Assembly (NCBI RefSeq): GCF_046630445.1
Contig: NC_092336.1
Coordinates: forward strand, 508,247,501-508,311,500
Reading direction: 5' to 3'
From: Rutidosis leptorrhynchoides
Lineage: Eukaryota > Streptophyta > Magnoliopsida > Asterales > Asteraceae
Length of the DNA stretch: 64,000 nucleotides
Numbering within the stretch: the first letter of the stretch is position 1; the number at the start of each line of letters is the position of its first letter. Below the pieces are notes generated by a model, which was given only the letters and a program-made list of their open reading frames with translations, was not told where the DNA came from and made no database searches. Below, one piece after another: positions 40,616-52,232 of the stretch. A program made the translations under genes and the position numbers.

Positions 40616-41807
40616 TTCTTTCTCGTTTAACATTTTTTTTTATTACAAATTACAAAATGTTTTCTAAATAGAATAGAATGTAAACATATTTTTATTGTAA
40701 TTAAACAAATGGATTTTTGAATATTACCAACCGAGTAAATGACTCCTTATATAAAGTATGTCTCGTTTTGTTGAACTATTGTCAAAATTGACTTTTTGAA
40801 ACGACTTTGGATAACTTTTGTATGTCGATCTCGAGCATTAGGATTGTGATACACTATGACCAGACCTAGCTTGATAGACATTTATTGACCAACATATGTT
40901 CTCTAGGTTGAGATCTACGGTTATTTGGTAATCCGAGTTTCAGTCACATTTTGGTGAATGATTTTATATGCTGCTAAGGTGAGTTTCATTGCTCTCTTTT
41001 TAATTGCTTTTGCAATATATATTTTTGGGCTGAGAATACATGCAATTTATTTTAAACGCAATGGATACAAGTACATACTTAATTCTACACTGAGTTTGAA
41101 CCGAAAATCCCTTAGCTTTGGTAACTAGTAGCTGCCAGTACATAGGATATGGACTGGTGGGCGCGAATAACAGTATATGGATCCATAGGGCTTGACATCC
41201 CCGTCCTAGCCTTTTAACGGACGTGTGTTATTTGAGTTTAGGACACGTTGGTTTGCGTGTATTAAAACGAATGGGGTATTTATCATTATAACGTTAAAGC
41301 TTAGTTACCAGGGTGCTCTGTTACGTAGAATCTATTGATAAACGTTTTTGGATGAAACAACTGAAATCTTGTGATCCACTTTTATATACAGATTACGCGA
41401 AACACTAAAACTATGAACTCACCAACCTTTGTGTTGACACTTGTTAGCATGTTTATTCTCAGGTTCCCTAGAAGTCTTCCGCTGTTTGCTTATATGTTAG
41501 ACAAACTATGTGCATGGAGTCGTACATGGCATATTTTTTAAGAAAACGTTGCATTCACTAAATCATCACCATGTATCTTATTTTGACTGCATTGTCAACG
41601 GAAGTACTATTGTAAACAATTATTTACGGTGATTCTCTATATATAGAAATCATTAGATGTCGAAAACCTTTGATTTAAATATTCATTTATGATGTGCCTT
41701 TTCAAAAGAATGCAATGTTTACAAAACGTATCATATAGAGGTCAAATACCTCGCAATGAAATCAATGAATGACGTATTGTCTATATGGAATTAGAGCGAT
41801 CGTCACA
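40616..41807 (+). repeat. Partial LTR of a further gypsy family
   Basis: It carries the two modules shared by all LTRs here: GGGCTGAGAATACATGCAA near 41,028, and the ACTCACCAACC...TTTATTCTCAGGT...CTTCCGCTG block at 41,413-41,486. CATATAGAGGTCAAATACCT follows near the end, and the segment ends GAGCGATCGTCACA at 41,807. Orientation is plus. No primer site follows, so it is a solo or 3' LTR remnant. The left limit is not resolved. Confidence 0.65.
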
Positions 41808-42144
41808 GGGGGGGGGGGGGGTAAAATGGTAGATAAACACTAAAAAAGGCGAGAGTTTTGAAATAAACAGCTACTTTGTCAGCTGCAAACCGGATCCGGA
41901 TCGTGTCCAGTTTTTATCCTGAAAAAATCCGATTTTTTTTTCCAATTTTTTATATCCGATAGGATCCGGATCCGATCCAAGATCTAGAACTGGATTTTAT
42001 TAGATCCGTTTTTTATAGTAACCAGTTTCGGATCGGACGGGTCGTATCGGATCGTGTCCTATTTTTTGTGCACCTCTATATCAAGTGCATCTAAATTATA
42101 TTAGTGATATTATCTTATACACTTTTTCCTACCAACCCATTTAA
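41808..42144. repeat. Poly-G run and GGATCC-rich repetitive segment
   Basis: Fourteen G bases are followed by sequence with many GGATCCGGATC-like motifs (41,885-42,060). It ends near TTTTGTGCACCTCTA, which resembles terminal sequence of small hAT-type elements. No clear inverted repeat pair or TSD could be fixed, so the type is open. Confidence 0.35.
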
Positions 42145-42384
42145 TAGCGATATCATGGCCCTCGTGCTGATGCATAAAATGGTCGGTTTACTGCACTTCT
42201 CGCTTTAACATGAGGAGTTGCTTAAAGAAATCAAGATTCGTTTTTTTCATAGTAAGTTGTACAAATCAACGGAAGTACATTTCAGGGGTGCTTTGAGATT
42301 GTGTTGTGAAAATAAATTATGCAATTCGAAAATGCAATAGTCATTATGGTGCGAGGAAGGTGATATTTATGTCATATGTTCACT
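42145..42384 (+). pseudogene. Duplicated tail (last codons and 3' UTR) of the nitroreductase-like gene
   Basis: This segment aligns in the same orientation with 54,275-54,505, covering the last codons, the stop TAA and about 200 bp of 3' flank. Shared blocks include GCTGATGCATAAAATGGTCG, AAGAAATCAAGATTCG and AGGAAGGTGATATTTATGTC. It is the remnant of a tandem paralog or a segmental copy. It breaks off where a LINE begins. It cannot encode a protein. Confidence 0.88.
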
Positions 42385-43257
42385 ACATTTTTGGCTGGAT
42401 AACTGGAGTGGGGATGACCCATTGAAGAATAGATATGAAAGATTTTTATTTTTAGTTTTTGATACGGAAGAAAATTGTTTACTTGCGGATAGACGTAATG
42501 GTGAGGGTTGGACCTGGTCATGGTGCCGCGAAATTGGTTCTAGAAATGAACTGAAGGTAAACGAATTAAGTAACGAATTGGGAAATGTTGTTATTTCTCA
42601 CAAGCCACAACCCAGACTCATGGCAATGGTGCTTAGATGAAGACAAGGAATTCACTGTTAGCAATACTAGATCTTTCATTGATGATCCACTATTGCCAAC
42701 TAGTGATACGTGTACTAGATGGTCGAAGGTTTTACCATAAAAGATTAATATTTTTCCATGGAGAGTGGCGATTGACAGATTGCCAACACGTTTAAACCTA
42801 TCTCGCAGAGGAGTGGAAATTTCCGAAACAGGTTGGGTCTTTTGTAATTTTAATATCGAATCCATACAATACGTTCTCTTTGGTTGTAGTGTACCGGAAG
42901 ACTTGTGGCGACGAGTAAGAATATGGCTCGACATACCTATTCCGATTTTTACAAATTGGTCAGAGAGCATGTCTTGGTATTATAGTTGGCACGAGACTAA
43001 GAAGAAGAAACAAAAGGTGCACGTGATCATTGCAACTCTACTTTGGCACATTTAGAGATTTGAGAATAGTGTAATCTTTCCGGGCAAAACTATGAAGAAA
43101 TCTTTTTTATTTGATTACATTCGTAATTGTTTTCTTTTATGGTTTTCTAATAAAGACAAACTAGAAGTGAATTGAAACGTTTCACTATCAAAGTCATTGT
43201 ACTTGGTAACTTTCTAGTGAGTTGATATTTATAAAGTTCAGGTGTTAAAAAAAAAGA
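42385..43257 (+). mobile_element. 5'-truncated L1-type LINE (RT zinc-binding C-terminal region)
   Basis: Frames at 42,422-42,640 and 42,765-43,055 encode the C-terminal zf-RVT part of plant LINE ORF2. Signs are GWTWSWCREIGS, then FPWRVAIDRLPTRLNLSRRG, and WHIWRFENS past a stop near 43,053. A short poly-A (43,247-43,255) ends it. It is broken by frameshifts and stops, and the polymerase itself is absent. No TSD could be matched. Confidence 0.85.
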
Positions 43258-43283
43258 TGAATGTACTATTTTAGAATGAGAGA

Positions 43284-43436
43284 TGATTCTTACACATCAC
43301 TTTTTGATCTATCTATACTTAATTTACTATTATACCCTTAATTATATTTAAAATAATAATATAAGTTTAACTCTATAAGAGTATAACTGAAAATTTATAA
43401 GAAAAAAGTACAGAAGAATCAAAAAGTGATTCGTAA
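43284..43436. mobile_element. Small MITE-like inverted-repeat element
   Basis: The left arm has CACATCACTTTTTGATC and the right arm has the complement of CGAATCACTTTTTGATTC, about 150 bp apart around an AT-rich centre. It has no coding capacity. TSD and superfamily are unresolved. Confidence 0.45.
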
Positions 43437-43709
43437 CAAAAGAATATGATACCAAATTGCTAAGTAGCCTGCTCAAATTGTGAACTTTGTGGCTATTTCG
43501 TGTAAACCGTGGAACCATCCACAAATTTCTGACACCCTAAAAAAATGCAATCTTTCCACTGTAAATTCCACAATCCCCACCACCTCCTCCGTCCGTCGAC
43601 CACCCTCCTCCTACGCCCACTCACCACCCCATCACCACCATGTGTCACCATGTCAACCTCATCATCATCATCGTCTTCCTCAACACAACAACTACAAGAC
43701 AATAAAACC

Positions 43710-44081
43710 TGTTAGAAAATGATTATTTATCACCCACAAACAATGAAAGAGTAGTTGAACCAACTAATGTCTTCTTGGCACATAGTACATGTTTGTTTAA
43801 TATAATGGGAGTTGTTAACCCATTAAAGAGGATAATCACTACATATAACACTTAACAAACATAGAACAAAATACGAAGAGAAAAACATACATATAATTCT
43901 ATTGAGATTTTGTGAGTATACTTGTTCAAGTGGAACATTGCGAACCGTCGAAGGAATATAGGCTGTGAAACTGTGAAAGCTTTCCATTTGTGATTGCTTT
44001 CCCGACCGGTGATCTAAACGTCGATCCTATTCGCTTCCGCCGCTCGTATTCGGTATGTCTCGAATTTACATTTTTACAACA
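43710..44081 (+). repeat. Copia 5' LTR
   Basis: The LTR starts TGTTAGAAAATGA and ends TTTTTACAACA. The promoter should lie here, but no TATA box is singled out with confidence. Confidence 0.96.
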
Positions 44082-44082
44082 T

Positions 44083-44095
44083 TGGTATCAAGAGC
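44083..44095 (+). other. Copia primer-binding site
   Basis: TGGTATCAAGAGC lies one base after the 5' LTR. It is an initiator-Met tRNA type site as usual for plant copia elements. Confidence 0.88.
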
Positions 44096-44271
44096 TTGAT
44101 GTTTATTTCCCGGTTAAATCCTCTTGTCATATTCCATGCACATGTTCTACATATGTAGTCGTCACATAATATATATAGTTTTTTGATCTACTGTATATAT
44201 GATGTATATCATAAAGGAAAGACAAAATTAGTGAAATTTGGAAGAATTTCAGGTTTGGATGAAGAGACCAA

Positions 44272-44311
<40 letters not shown>

Positions 44312-45380
44312 AGGCTCGCTAAAACTAGGGAGGCAAAATTGATACTAACTTGTTTCTGATTGTATACAAAATTGCATATAATTTCAAATTACCTTGACCT
44401 TTATTCATGTATGTTCTTGGTAATCGGCCTTGATGATAGATGCCATAAGATGCTAGTCTAAATTCGCCATTCTTAAATCCTCAAAATTTCTTTTATTTGT
44501 TTTACAAAATTATTTTTGTTTTGAAAATGAGAATGGTTCTCTAACCAGTTATATATAGTTCAGTATGTTGTAGATGTAGATGATCAAGATATATATTGTG
44601 GTTTGTTGACACGTGTGAATAAGAGTTCTAGCAATTTAGAAAAGCTACTTGCATGTGGCACCTAGCTAGCTAGAAAGAACAACACATCATTATATATTGT
44701 CTTCATGTAACAGAGAAAAAGGGACTCTTTAGTTTATGGGGTCAGTTGACCCCACTCAAATGCAACTTTTACCATTAATCTAGTGGACCGTTTAACTGTA
44801 CAAGTCTTTAAATTGGTTATTGAACCCATTCCTTCGTTCCTTATTTATTAAACATATATCGGTACTCCATATTTTCTAGTAAAAGACATATTGAAATTTG
44901 AGCCAACTAGTATGTAATTTATATTTTATTGTTAGATGAGAACTAAGTACACATAAATTAAAGTATTGTAAAATACGGCTAGTAAATGCTAATTCTTAAG
45001 TTAAAGTATTAAAAATACTACTGCTACTCGAATCTTAATTTAAATATTATTTAATGAAGATTTATCTTTAAGTAAAAATAAATGTTTCTGATAAATCCTA
45101 AACTTCTACTATTTCAATATCACTTAGACGGTTTCAAGTTTTGAAATATGTTATCGAAAAGTCGTGCCAATTCGGATTTATAGAAATTTATAATCTTGTA
45201 TATATTATTGCGTTAGTGATGGTTTCATAATAGGATTTATAGATGATAATTGGAAACATAGTGACCTTTTTCTCTATAGCCTATGATGACCTATTATTAA
45301 TAAAATAATATAGTAGCAAGACGATTGCATATTTGGATGGATATAACTAACCTTGTGTAATTGTCTTAAATATAGAACTT
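44096..45380 (+). other. Copia leader, no gene seen
   Basis: This 1.3-kb, AT-rich untranslated leader lies between primer site and gag. It holds a run of about 33 A (44,277-44,309). No ORF or known RNA element is recognised. Confidence 0.75.
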
Positions 45381-48300
45381 TTGTGTTCAATCATGGCTTC
45401 CGCATCAAAGAACATTGTTGCTGAACTTAACAAAGGTGTTAAGTTGAATGGTGACAACTACGAAATATGGAGCATGAAACTCGAATATGTGTTGGAAGAG
45501 CAAGAGGCTCTTGTTGCTCTTACTCAATCAATGGAAGTACCCGAGGTGGGTGATACGGAACAACATAAAAGGGATGCTGAAGTGTACATCACTTGGAAAC
45601 GTAAGAACACCATTGCTCGCATTACGTTGCTGAGCAGCATGGATGATGACATCATGCGTGATTTTTGCAAGTATGAACTAGCAAAAGATATGTGGAAAGC
45701 ATTGGCTGACAAGTTTGGTGCAACCTCGGTGACCAAACTGAGATCTCTCACTATCAAGTTTGACCAATATAAAAAGAAGTCTGATCATACCATGAAAAAG
45801 CATGTCAGACAAATGTCAAACATGATAAGTGAATTGAGAAACGCAGGTCATGTTCTTACTGATGAACAACAGGTTCAAGCTATGATCCGTTCCTTGCCTC
45901 AAAGTTGGGAGCAAATGAAAATGCATCTCACACACAATGAGAATATCAAGACTTTTGAGGACTGTGCACGCCATTTAGAGCTAGAAGAAGATCGGATTGA
46001 GGCCGGTAAGTCAATCACTGAGGTGAATATGGCGACAAGCTCTAAAAATGCTTTTGGGCATAAGCGCAAGTTTCATCACCATAAGGGTAAAGAAACTTAT
46101 AAGTCCAACAAAAGGCTAAACACCAATCATCGTGGCAAGGGAACACGTCCCTCCAAGAAAGTAAACATTGCAAAGGTAAAATGCTACAATTGTAGCAATA
46201 AAGGGCATTTTGCTCGTGATTGTCCTGAGCCTAAAAAGGTATACTCTTACGATGCTTATGTTAGCAAACTTTGTGTTGCTAGTTCTGTTTTCTTAACTGA
46301 ATCTCAACCTTTGTGGATTGTAGACTCAGGAGCAACAGACCATGTAGCTAAGGACAAAGACGCCTTTGTAGAATTTCGACGAGTTTCTCATGGAGCTATG
46401 TGGATTTATGTGGGAAACAACTCAAGAGTTCCAGTTGAAGGGATCGGGTCATGCAAGTTAGTCATGCGTGAAGGACGAACCCTAATCCTACATGATGTTT
46501 TATATGCTCCTCAAATTCGTCGAAATTTGATTTCTGTTTTGGTTTTGTTAAGACTTGGTTTTCATTTGTACTTTCGTGATAATGTTGTTGAGTTGTCTTT
46601 GGGAACAAACTCTTATGGTTTTGGTTATGTTCTTAACGGTTTTATCGTGATGGATGTTGATTATCTTAATAATAAATCATGTTTTTCCTTAGTTGCATCT
46701 TCTAATAAATTTGATAATGATGTAAACAACTGGCATGCTAGACTTGGTCATATTGGCCAACAAAGAATGAATAGATTAGCTAGAGATGGTTTACTAGCTA
46801 ATATTGATAAAGTGGAATTGTCTACTTGTGAGCACTGTCTGGCAGGAAAAACTGCGAGAAAACCATTTGGAAAAGGAACTCGTGCCGATTATCCATTGCA
46901 ACTAATACATTCGGATATATGTGGTCCTATGAATGTTCGAGCAAGGCATGGAGCGTATTATTTCATCACATTCATTGATGATTATTCTCGATTCGGTTAC
47001 GTCTACTTGATCTCTCACAAATCCGAAGCATTGGATTGTTTTCAAAGTTATATGAATTTTGTTGAGAATCAATTAGAACGTAAGATTAAAGCATTAAGAA
47101 CCGATCGAGGACGTGAATACCTATCTGATTCGTTCAAAGCTCTATGTGATGCTAAAGGTATTCAACGTCAATTAACTACTCCCAGGACTCCGCAACAAAA
47201 TGGTGTTGCAGAAAGGCGGAATAGAACGCTTCTTGAAATGGTTAGGTCAATGATGGCACAAGCAAATTTAACTATCACTTTTTGGGGTGATGCTTTATTA
47301 ACTGCCACATTTGTACTTAATCGTGTGCCTTCAAAATCAGTAACTTCCACACCATATGAGTTATGGACAGGTCGCAAACCTGACTTGAATGTGTTAAGAC
47401 CTTGGGGTTGTGCAGCGTATACTTTGGATTCCTCGCACAAATATGGAAAATTAGGTCCAAGAGGAAAGAAATGTGTTTTCATTAGATACTCTGAACAATC
47501 AAAAGGTTATGTGTTTTTAGGTGAACACGAAAGTGGGAGCATAACTGAATTTGAATCTCGAGATGTTACATTCTTGGAAAATGAGTTTCCAAAACAAGGA
47601 GACCTTGATAAAGATTGGTCTTTATTTGAGACTACAGAATTACCTCATTCGAGTGGGAGAGATTTGAGGAGTGAAGACGAAGAATTTGTTTCTTTGGATA
47701 CAACTCCTCAACCTATTGCGAATGAAGATAATTCTTATCCGAGTGGGAGCAATATGGCAAATCAAGAACATGTTTCCGAAGAACCTCAACCCGTTGCTAC
47801 CGAGCATAATTCTGATCCAAGTGGGAGCAATTTGGTAAACCAAGAATCTGTTTCACTGGATAACCAACCACGACGAAGTAGTCGTCAAAGTAAACCTCCA
47901 CTTCGGTATGAGATCGAAGATGGTTATACTTTTATGGTTCAACTAGAAGAGGATGAACCAAGAGATATAAATGAAGCTCTCACTTGTCCTGCAAAGGATG
48001 AATGGTTCAAAGCAATGGAAGAAGAGATGGAGTCTATGAGATCCAACAACGTTTGGGAATTGGTTGATCTTCCAAAAGAAAGAAAAGCCATTGGGAGTAA
48101 GTGGATTCTCAAAATAAAGCGTAAAGCTGATGATAGTATTGAAAGATACAAAGCTCGACTTGTGGCAAAAGGCTACAATCAACAGGAAGGGATTGACTAT
48201 GAAGAAACATTTTCACCTGTTGTAAGACTCACATCAATTCGTTTGATTCTAGCAATAGTAGCAAGTATGAACCTTGAATTACATCAAATGGATGTAAAGA

Positions 48301-49520
48301 CTGCTTTCCTCAATGGAAATTTAGATGAAGAAATCTATATGGAACAGCCGACGGGTTTCATTAAAGAAGGCCACGAACATAAGGTTTGTAGATTGCTTAA
48401 ATCAATATATGGCCTCAAGCAGTCATCAAGACAATGGTATATACATTTTCACAATGTGATCACGTCACATGGCTTCACTGTGGTCAATGAAGATAATTGT
48501 GTTTATATCAAAAGGTCTAAAGGAAAAATAGTCATATTGTCATTATATGTTGATGATATATTGATTGCTGGAAATGATAAGGAGTATGTTTTCGAGGTTA
48601 AAAGATGGTTATCATCTAACTTTGAAATGAAGGATATGGGTGAAGCTGAATATATCCTTGGAGTTAAGATTTCAAGGGATCGCTCAAGGAAGTTGTTGGC
48701 TCTTTCGCAAGAGACTTATATCAACAAGATTCTTGAACGTTTTAACATGCATAAATCTAACCCCATAGACACTCCTATGGCGATTAGTGATACGTTGAGC
48801 ATTAGAGAGTGTCCGCAAACTCCACAAGAGAAACATAAAATGAAAAATGTTCCTTATGCTAGTGCGGTTGGAAGTCTCATGTATGCTATGATGTGTACGA
48901 GACCGGATATCTGCTTTGCTGTTGGCATGGTAAGCCGATACCAATCCAATCCAGGTTTAACCCATTGGAAAGCCGTGAAAAGGATTCTTAGGTATCTTAA
49001 GGGTACTAGTCATTACTCTTTGTGCTACGAAGGAAATAATCTGCAAATGAGAGGCTATACTGATGCTGATTGGGGAAGAGATATGGATGAAAGAAAATCT
49101 ACCTCTGGCTTTGTTTTTCTGTTAAACAAAGGTGCTATATCTTGGAGTAGCAAGAAACAATCATGTATAGCATTGTCTACAATGGAAGCTGAATTTGTGG
49201 CATTTTCAGCGGCTGTACAAGAAGCCGTGTGGCTTAATCGATTTTTGAGTAATTTGGGGGTTGTTGGCAATACCATTGATCGAGCATTGATATACTCTGA
49301 TAATGAGGCTGCCATTGCATATTCAAAAGACCCCAAGTTCCATTATAAGACAAAGCACATAGACATAAAGTACAATTTTGTGAAAGACAAGGTTGCAAGA
49401 AAAGAAGTAAGTATAGAGTACATATCTACGCATGATATGGTAGCAGATCCTTTGACAAAACCCATACCTAGAGATGCATTTGTTAAGCATGTTAGGTCTC
49501 TAGGATTGCGTAGATTTTAA
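45381..49520 (+). CDS. gag-pol: Copia Gag-Pol polyprotein, intact
   Basis: This is a single 1,379-codon ORF without stops. An ATG 12 bp further in (MASASKN) is an equally good start. Gag (UBN2-type, ending in knuckle CYNCSNKGHFARDC at about residue 267) packages the RNA. The protease has WIVDSGATDH at about 311. Integrase starts with the HARLGH...CEHC zinc-binding part at about 450-485; its catalytic D, D, E lie in HSDICGP, TDRGREY and NGVAERRNR at about 510, 573 and 610. Reverse transcriptase (WELVDLPKERKAIGSKWI to LYVDDILIAG at about 890-1,060) and RNase H (YTDADWGRD, TMEAEF, YSDNEAAIA to the end) complete it. All key residues visible to me are present. It ends 26 bp short of a repeated AATAAATGTACT motif. 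Confidence 0.97.
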   Translation: MCSIMASASKNIVAELNKGVKLNGDNYEIWSMKLEYVLEEQEALVALTQSMEVPEVGDTEQHKRDAEVYITWKRKNTIARITLLSSMDDDIMRDFCKYELAKDMWKALADKFGATSVTKLRSLTIKFDQYKKKSDHTMKKHVRQMSNMISELRNAGHVLTDEQQVQAMIRSLPQSWEQMKMHLTHNENIKTFEDCARHLELEEDRIEAGKSITEVNMATSSKNAFGHKRKFHHHKGKETYKSNKRLNTNHRGKGTRPSKKVNIAKVKCYNCSNKGHFARDCPEPKKVYSYDAYVSKLCVASSVFLTESQPLWIVDSGATDHVAKDKDAFVEFRRVSHGAMWIYVGNNSRVPVEGIGSCKLVMREGRTLILHDVLYAPQIRRNLISVLVLLRLGFHLYFRDNVVELSLGTNSYGFGYVLNGFIVMDVDYLNNKSCFSLVASSNKFDNDVNNWHARLGHIGQQRMNRLARDGLLANIDKVELSTCEHCLAGKTARKPFGKGTRADYPLQLIHSDICGPMNVRARHGAYYFITFIDDYSRFGYVYLISHKSEALDCFQSYMNFVENQLERKIKALRTDRGREYLSDSFKALCDAKGIQRQLTTPRTPQQNGVAERRNRTLLEMVRSMMAQANLTITFWGDALLTATFVLNRVPSKSVTSTPYELWTGRKPDLNVLRPWGCAAYTLDSSHKYGKLGPRGKKCVFIRYSEQSKGYVFLGEHESGSITEFESRDVTFLENEFPKQGDLDKDWSLFETTELPHSSGRDLRSEDEEFVSLDTTPQPIANEDNSYPSGSNMANQEHVSEEPQPVATEHNSDPSGSNLVNQESVSLDNQPRRSSRQSKPPLRYEIEDGYTFMVQLEEDEPRDINEALTCPAKDEWFKAMEEEMESMRSNNVWELVDLPKERKAIGSKWILKIKRKADDSIERYKARLVAKGYNQQEGIDYEETFSPVVRLTSIRLILAIVASMNLELHQMDVKTAFLNGNLDEEIYMEQPTGFIKEGHEHKVCRLLKSIYGLKQSSRQWYIHFHNVITSHGFTVVNEDNCVYIKRSKGKIVILSLYVDDILIAGNDKEYVFEVKRWLSSNFEMKDMGEAEYILGVKISRDRSRKLLALSQETYINKILERFNMHKSNPIDTPMAISDTLSIRECPQTPQEKHKMKNVPYASAVGSLMYAMMCTRPDICFAVGMVSRYQSNPGLTHWKAVKRILRYLKGTSHYSLCYEGNNLQMRGYTDADWGRDMDERKSTSGFVFLLNKGAISWSSKKQSCIALSTMEAEFVAFSAAVQEAVWLNRFLSNLGVVGNTIDRALIYSDNEAAIAYSKDPKFHYKTKHIDIKYNFVKDKVARKEVSIEYISTHDMVADPLTKPIPRDAFVKHVRSLGLRRF

Positions 49521-50512
49521 TAAATGTACTATTTTAATAAATGTACTTATAAGTTTAAGTTTATATCCAATGCAATGAATTTCTTTTAAATCCTTGTTTT
49601 ATTGTTCGCTCTTTGTGTTGCGAATCGAGAAAAGTATGTCGGACAGATACATGATTAGCCCACTCACATGGGTAATCAATTCCATTTCATGTGACAAATG
49701 GAAAAGTGGTGTATATTAAGCACATTGTTTTAGTGACAATTGAGAGCTCGAGATTGAGATAATTTGACGCCACATTCATAAGTATATAAATATTATGTGA
49801 ATTTTCACAATTCACCTTATCTGTCATGAGTATCCAGATGTGAGTTCTTAATAGTTTTATGAGTAGATAAGTGAACTCGAGTTTTGAACATTGAGTATGT
49901 TTGAACTATCATCTGTGCAACATTAATTTAAAGACATACCTCCATTGTGAAAGGAGTAATGTTGCAGCATGTGATTCATACCACATGTGATCAAGACGAC
50001 CAATAAGGGAAATAGAAGAAACGATCTCTACTTCTATGTTATGTGAGTCCCTTGAGGTATTAGTAACCTCAATTTAATGTCCTTATGACTTTTTCTTGTC
50101 TCTTGAAGCTTAGTTTAATGTTTGCTATCTTAAGGCGTTGCTTAAGGGTTATGAGTAATTCAACCTGGCTGGACGTTCTTAGAAAAGCAAGTTGACCTAA
50201 GGCCAACGGATTCTAAGAAAAGGGAAGATCATTTGAAGTTCACATTAACTTGTATTCACCGGTCGACCAATTATCTTTTGTCTTAGTGACAAGTCTTAGT
50301 GATAAATGATAATTGTGAATGCAAAAGGGTTTTATAAGTAAAACTGAGATCATGCGAGTTACTAATATGATTAATGATCTAGGACATTGCATACTAAATC
50401 TACTCTTTCCAAGATTATAGAGATGCTATATATTCCTAACAGATGTATAGCAATTGAGCTCTCAAAGTATGCCGGTCGCACAGCCTAGTTCCCAGTATGA
50501 ATGGTTTGCGTA
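49227..50512 (+). repeat. Tandem duplication inside copia, unit 1 (1,286 bp)
   Basis: The unit starts GTGTGGCTTAATCG inside the RNase H coding region and ends TTTGCGTA in the 3' non-coding region. It covers the last about 98 codons of pol plus about 990 bp of 3' region. Unit 2 follows with no gap. Confidence 0.97.
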
Positions 50513-51798
50513 GTGTGGCTTAATCGATTTTTGAGTAATTTGGGGGTTGTTGGCAATACCATTGATCGAGCATTGATATACTCTGATAATGAGGCTGCCA
50601 TTGCATATTCAAAAGACCCCAAGTTCCATTATAAGACAAAGCACATAGACATAAAGTACAATTTTGTGAAAGACAAGGTTGCAAGAAAAGAAGTAAGTAT
50701 AGAGTACATATCTACGCATGATATGGTAGCAGATCCTTTGACAAAACCCATACCTAGAGATGCATTTGTTAAGCATGTTAGGTCTCTAGGATTGCGTAGA
50801 TTTTAATAAATGTACTATTTTAATAAATGTACTTATAAGTTTAAGTTTATATCCAATGCAATGAATTTCTTTTAAATCCTTGTTTTATTGTTCGCTCTTT
50901 GTGTTGCGAATCGAGAAAAGTATGTCGGACAGATACATGATTAGCCCACTCACATGGGTAATCAATTCCATTTCATGTGACAAATGGAAAAGTGGTGTAT
51001 ATTAAGCACATTGTTTTAGTGACAATTGAGAGCTCGAGATTGAGATAATTTGACGCCACATTCATAAGTATATAAATATTATGTGAATTTTCACAATTCA
51101 CCTTATCTGTCATGAGTATCCAGATGTGAGTTCTTAATAGTTTTATGAGTAGATAAGTGAACTCGAGTTTTGAACATTGAGTATGTTTGAACTATCATCT
51201 GTGCAACATTAATTTAAAGACATACCTCCATTGTGAAAGGAGTAATGTTGCAGCATGTGATTCATACCACATGTGATCAAGACGACCAATAAGGGAAATA
51301 GAAGAAACGATCTCTACTTCTATGTTATGTGAGTCCCTTGAGGTATTAGTAACCTCAATTTAATGTCCTTATGACTTTTTCTTGTCTCTTGAAGCTTAGT
51401 TTAATGTTTGCTATCTTAAGGCGTTGCTTAAGGGTTATGAGTAATTCAACCTGGCTGGACGTTCTTAGAAAAGCAAGTTGACCTAAGGCCAACGGATTCT
51501 AAGAAAAGGGAAGATCATTTGAAGTTCACATTAACTTGTATTCACCGGTCGACCAATTATCTTTTGTCTTAGTGACAAGTCTTAGTGATAAATGATAATT
51601 GTGAATGCAAAAGGGTTTTATAAGTAAAACTGAGATCATGCGAGTTACTAATATGATTAATGATCTAGGACATTGCATACTAAATCTACTCTTTCCAAGA
51701 TTATAGAGATGCTATATATTCCTAACAGATGTATAGCAATTGAGCTCTCAAAGTATGCCGGTCGCACAGCCTAGTTCCCAGTATGAATGGTTTGCGTA
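50513..51798 (+). repeat. Tandem duplication inside copia, unit 2 (1,286 bp)
   Basis: This is an apparently exact copy of unit 1. It contains a second RNase H C-terminus (ORF 50,501-50,806) that has no upstream pol and is not expected to be translated. Neither junction shows clear microhomology. Confidence 0.97.
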
Positions 51799-51850
51799 CT
51801 ACACGGTATGTTTTTCAAGATATATGAGTATATCAAAATTGTTTGTGTGC

Positions 51851-51860
51851 GAGTGGGAGA
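51851..51860 (+). other. Copia polypurine tract
   Basis: GAGTGGGAGA lies directly before the 3' LTR and is purine-rich except for one T, as expected for the plus-strand primer. Confidence 0.85.
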
Positions 51861-52232
51861 TGTTAGAAAATGATTATTTATCACCCACAAACAATGAAAG
51901 AGTAGTTGAACCAACTAATGTCTTCTTGGCACATAGTACATGTTTGTTTAATATAATGGGAGTTGTTAACCCATTAAAGAGGATAATCACTACATATAAC
52001 ACTTAACAAACATAGAACAAAATACGAAGAGAAAAACATACATATAATTCTATTGAGATTTTGTGAGTATACTTGTTCAAGTGGAACATTGCGAACCGTC
52101 GAAGGAATATAGGCTGTGAAACTGTGAAAGCTTTCCATTTGTGATTGCTTTCCCGACCGGTGATCTAAACGTCGATCCTATTCGCTTCCGCCGCTCGTAT
52201 TCGGTATGTCTCGAATTTACATTTTTACAACA
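51861..52232 (+). repeat. Copia 3' LTR
   Basis: This 372-bp LTR looks identical to the 5' LTR. The TSD aaacc follows, then the interrupted exon 1 continues. Confidence 0.96.

Larger units (their letters stand above)
43710..52232 (+). mobile_element. Very young Ty1/copia retrotransposon in exon 1 of the nitroreductase-like gene
   Basis: The 8,523-bp element has 372-bp LTRs at 43,710-44,081 and 51,861-52,232 that look identical by eye. The TSD aaacc is at 43,705-43,709 and 52,233-52,237. It has a primer site, a 1.3-kb leader, an intact gag-pol ORF and a purine-rich tract before the 3' LTR. The domain order protease-integrase-RT-RNase H places it in Ty1/copia; a Tork/TAR-like lineage is likely but not proven. 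Behind pol it carries a tandem duplication (49,227-51,798). Identical LTRs and an open ORF mean it inserted recently and may still be active. Confidence 0.97.

Noticed and set aside
41885-42060. Centromeric or GGATCC satellite
   Set aside because: Only a few irregular GGATCC motifs with no fixed period.
43480-43722. 80-aa His/Pro-rich ORF overlapping the nitroreductase-like exon 1
   Set aside because: The frame starting at 43,545 continues in frame across the copia insertion and encodes the conserved protein; this one does not.
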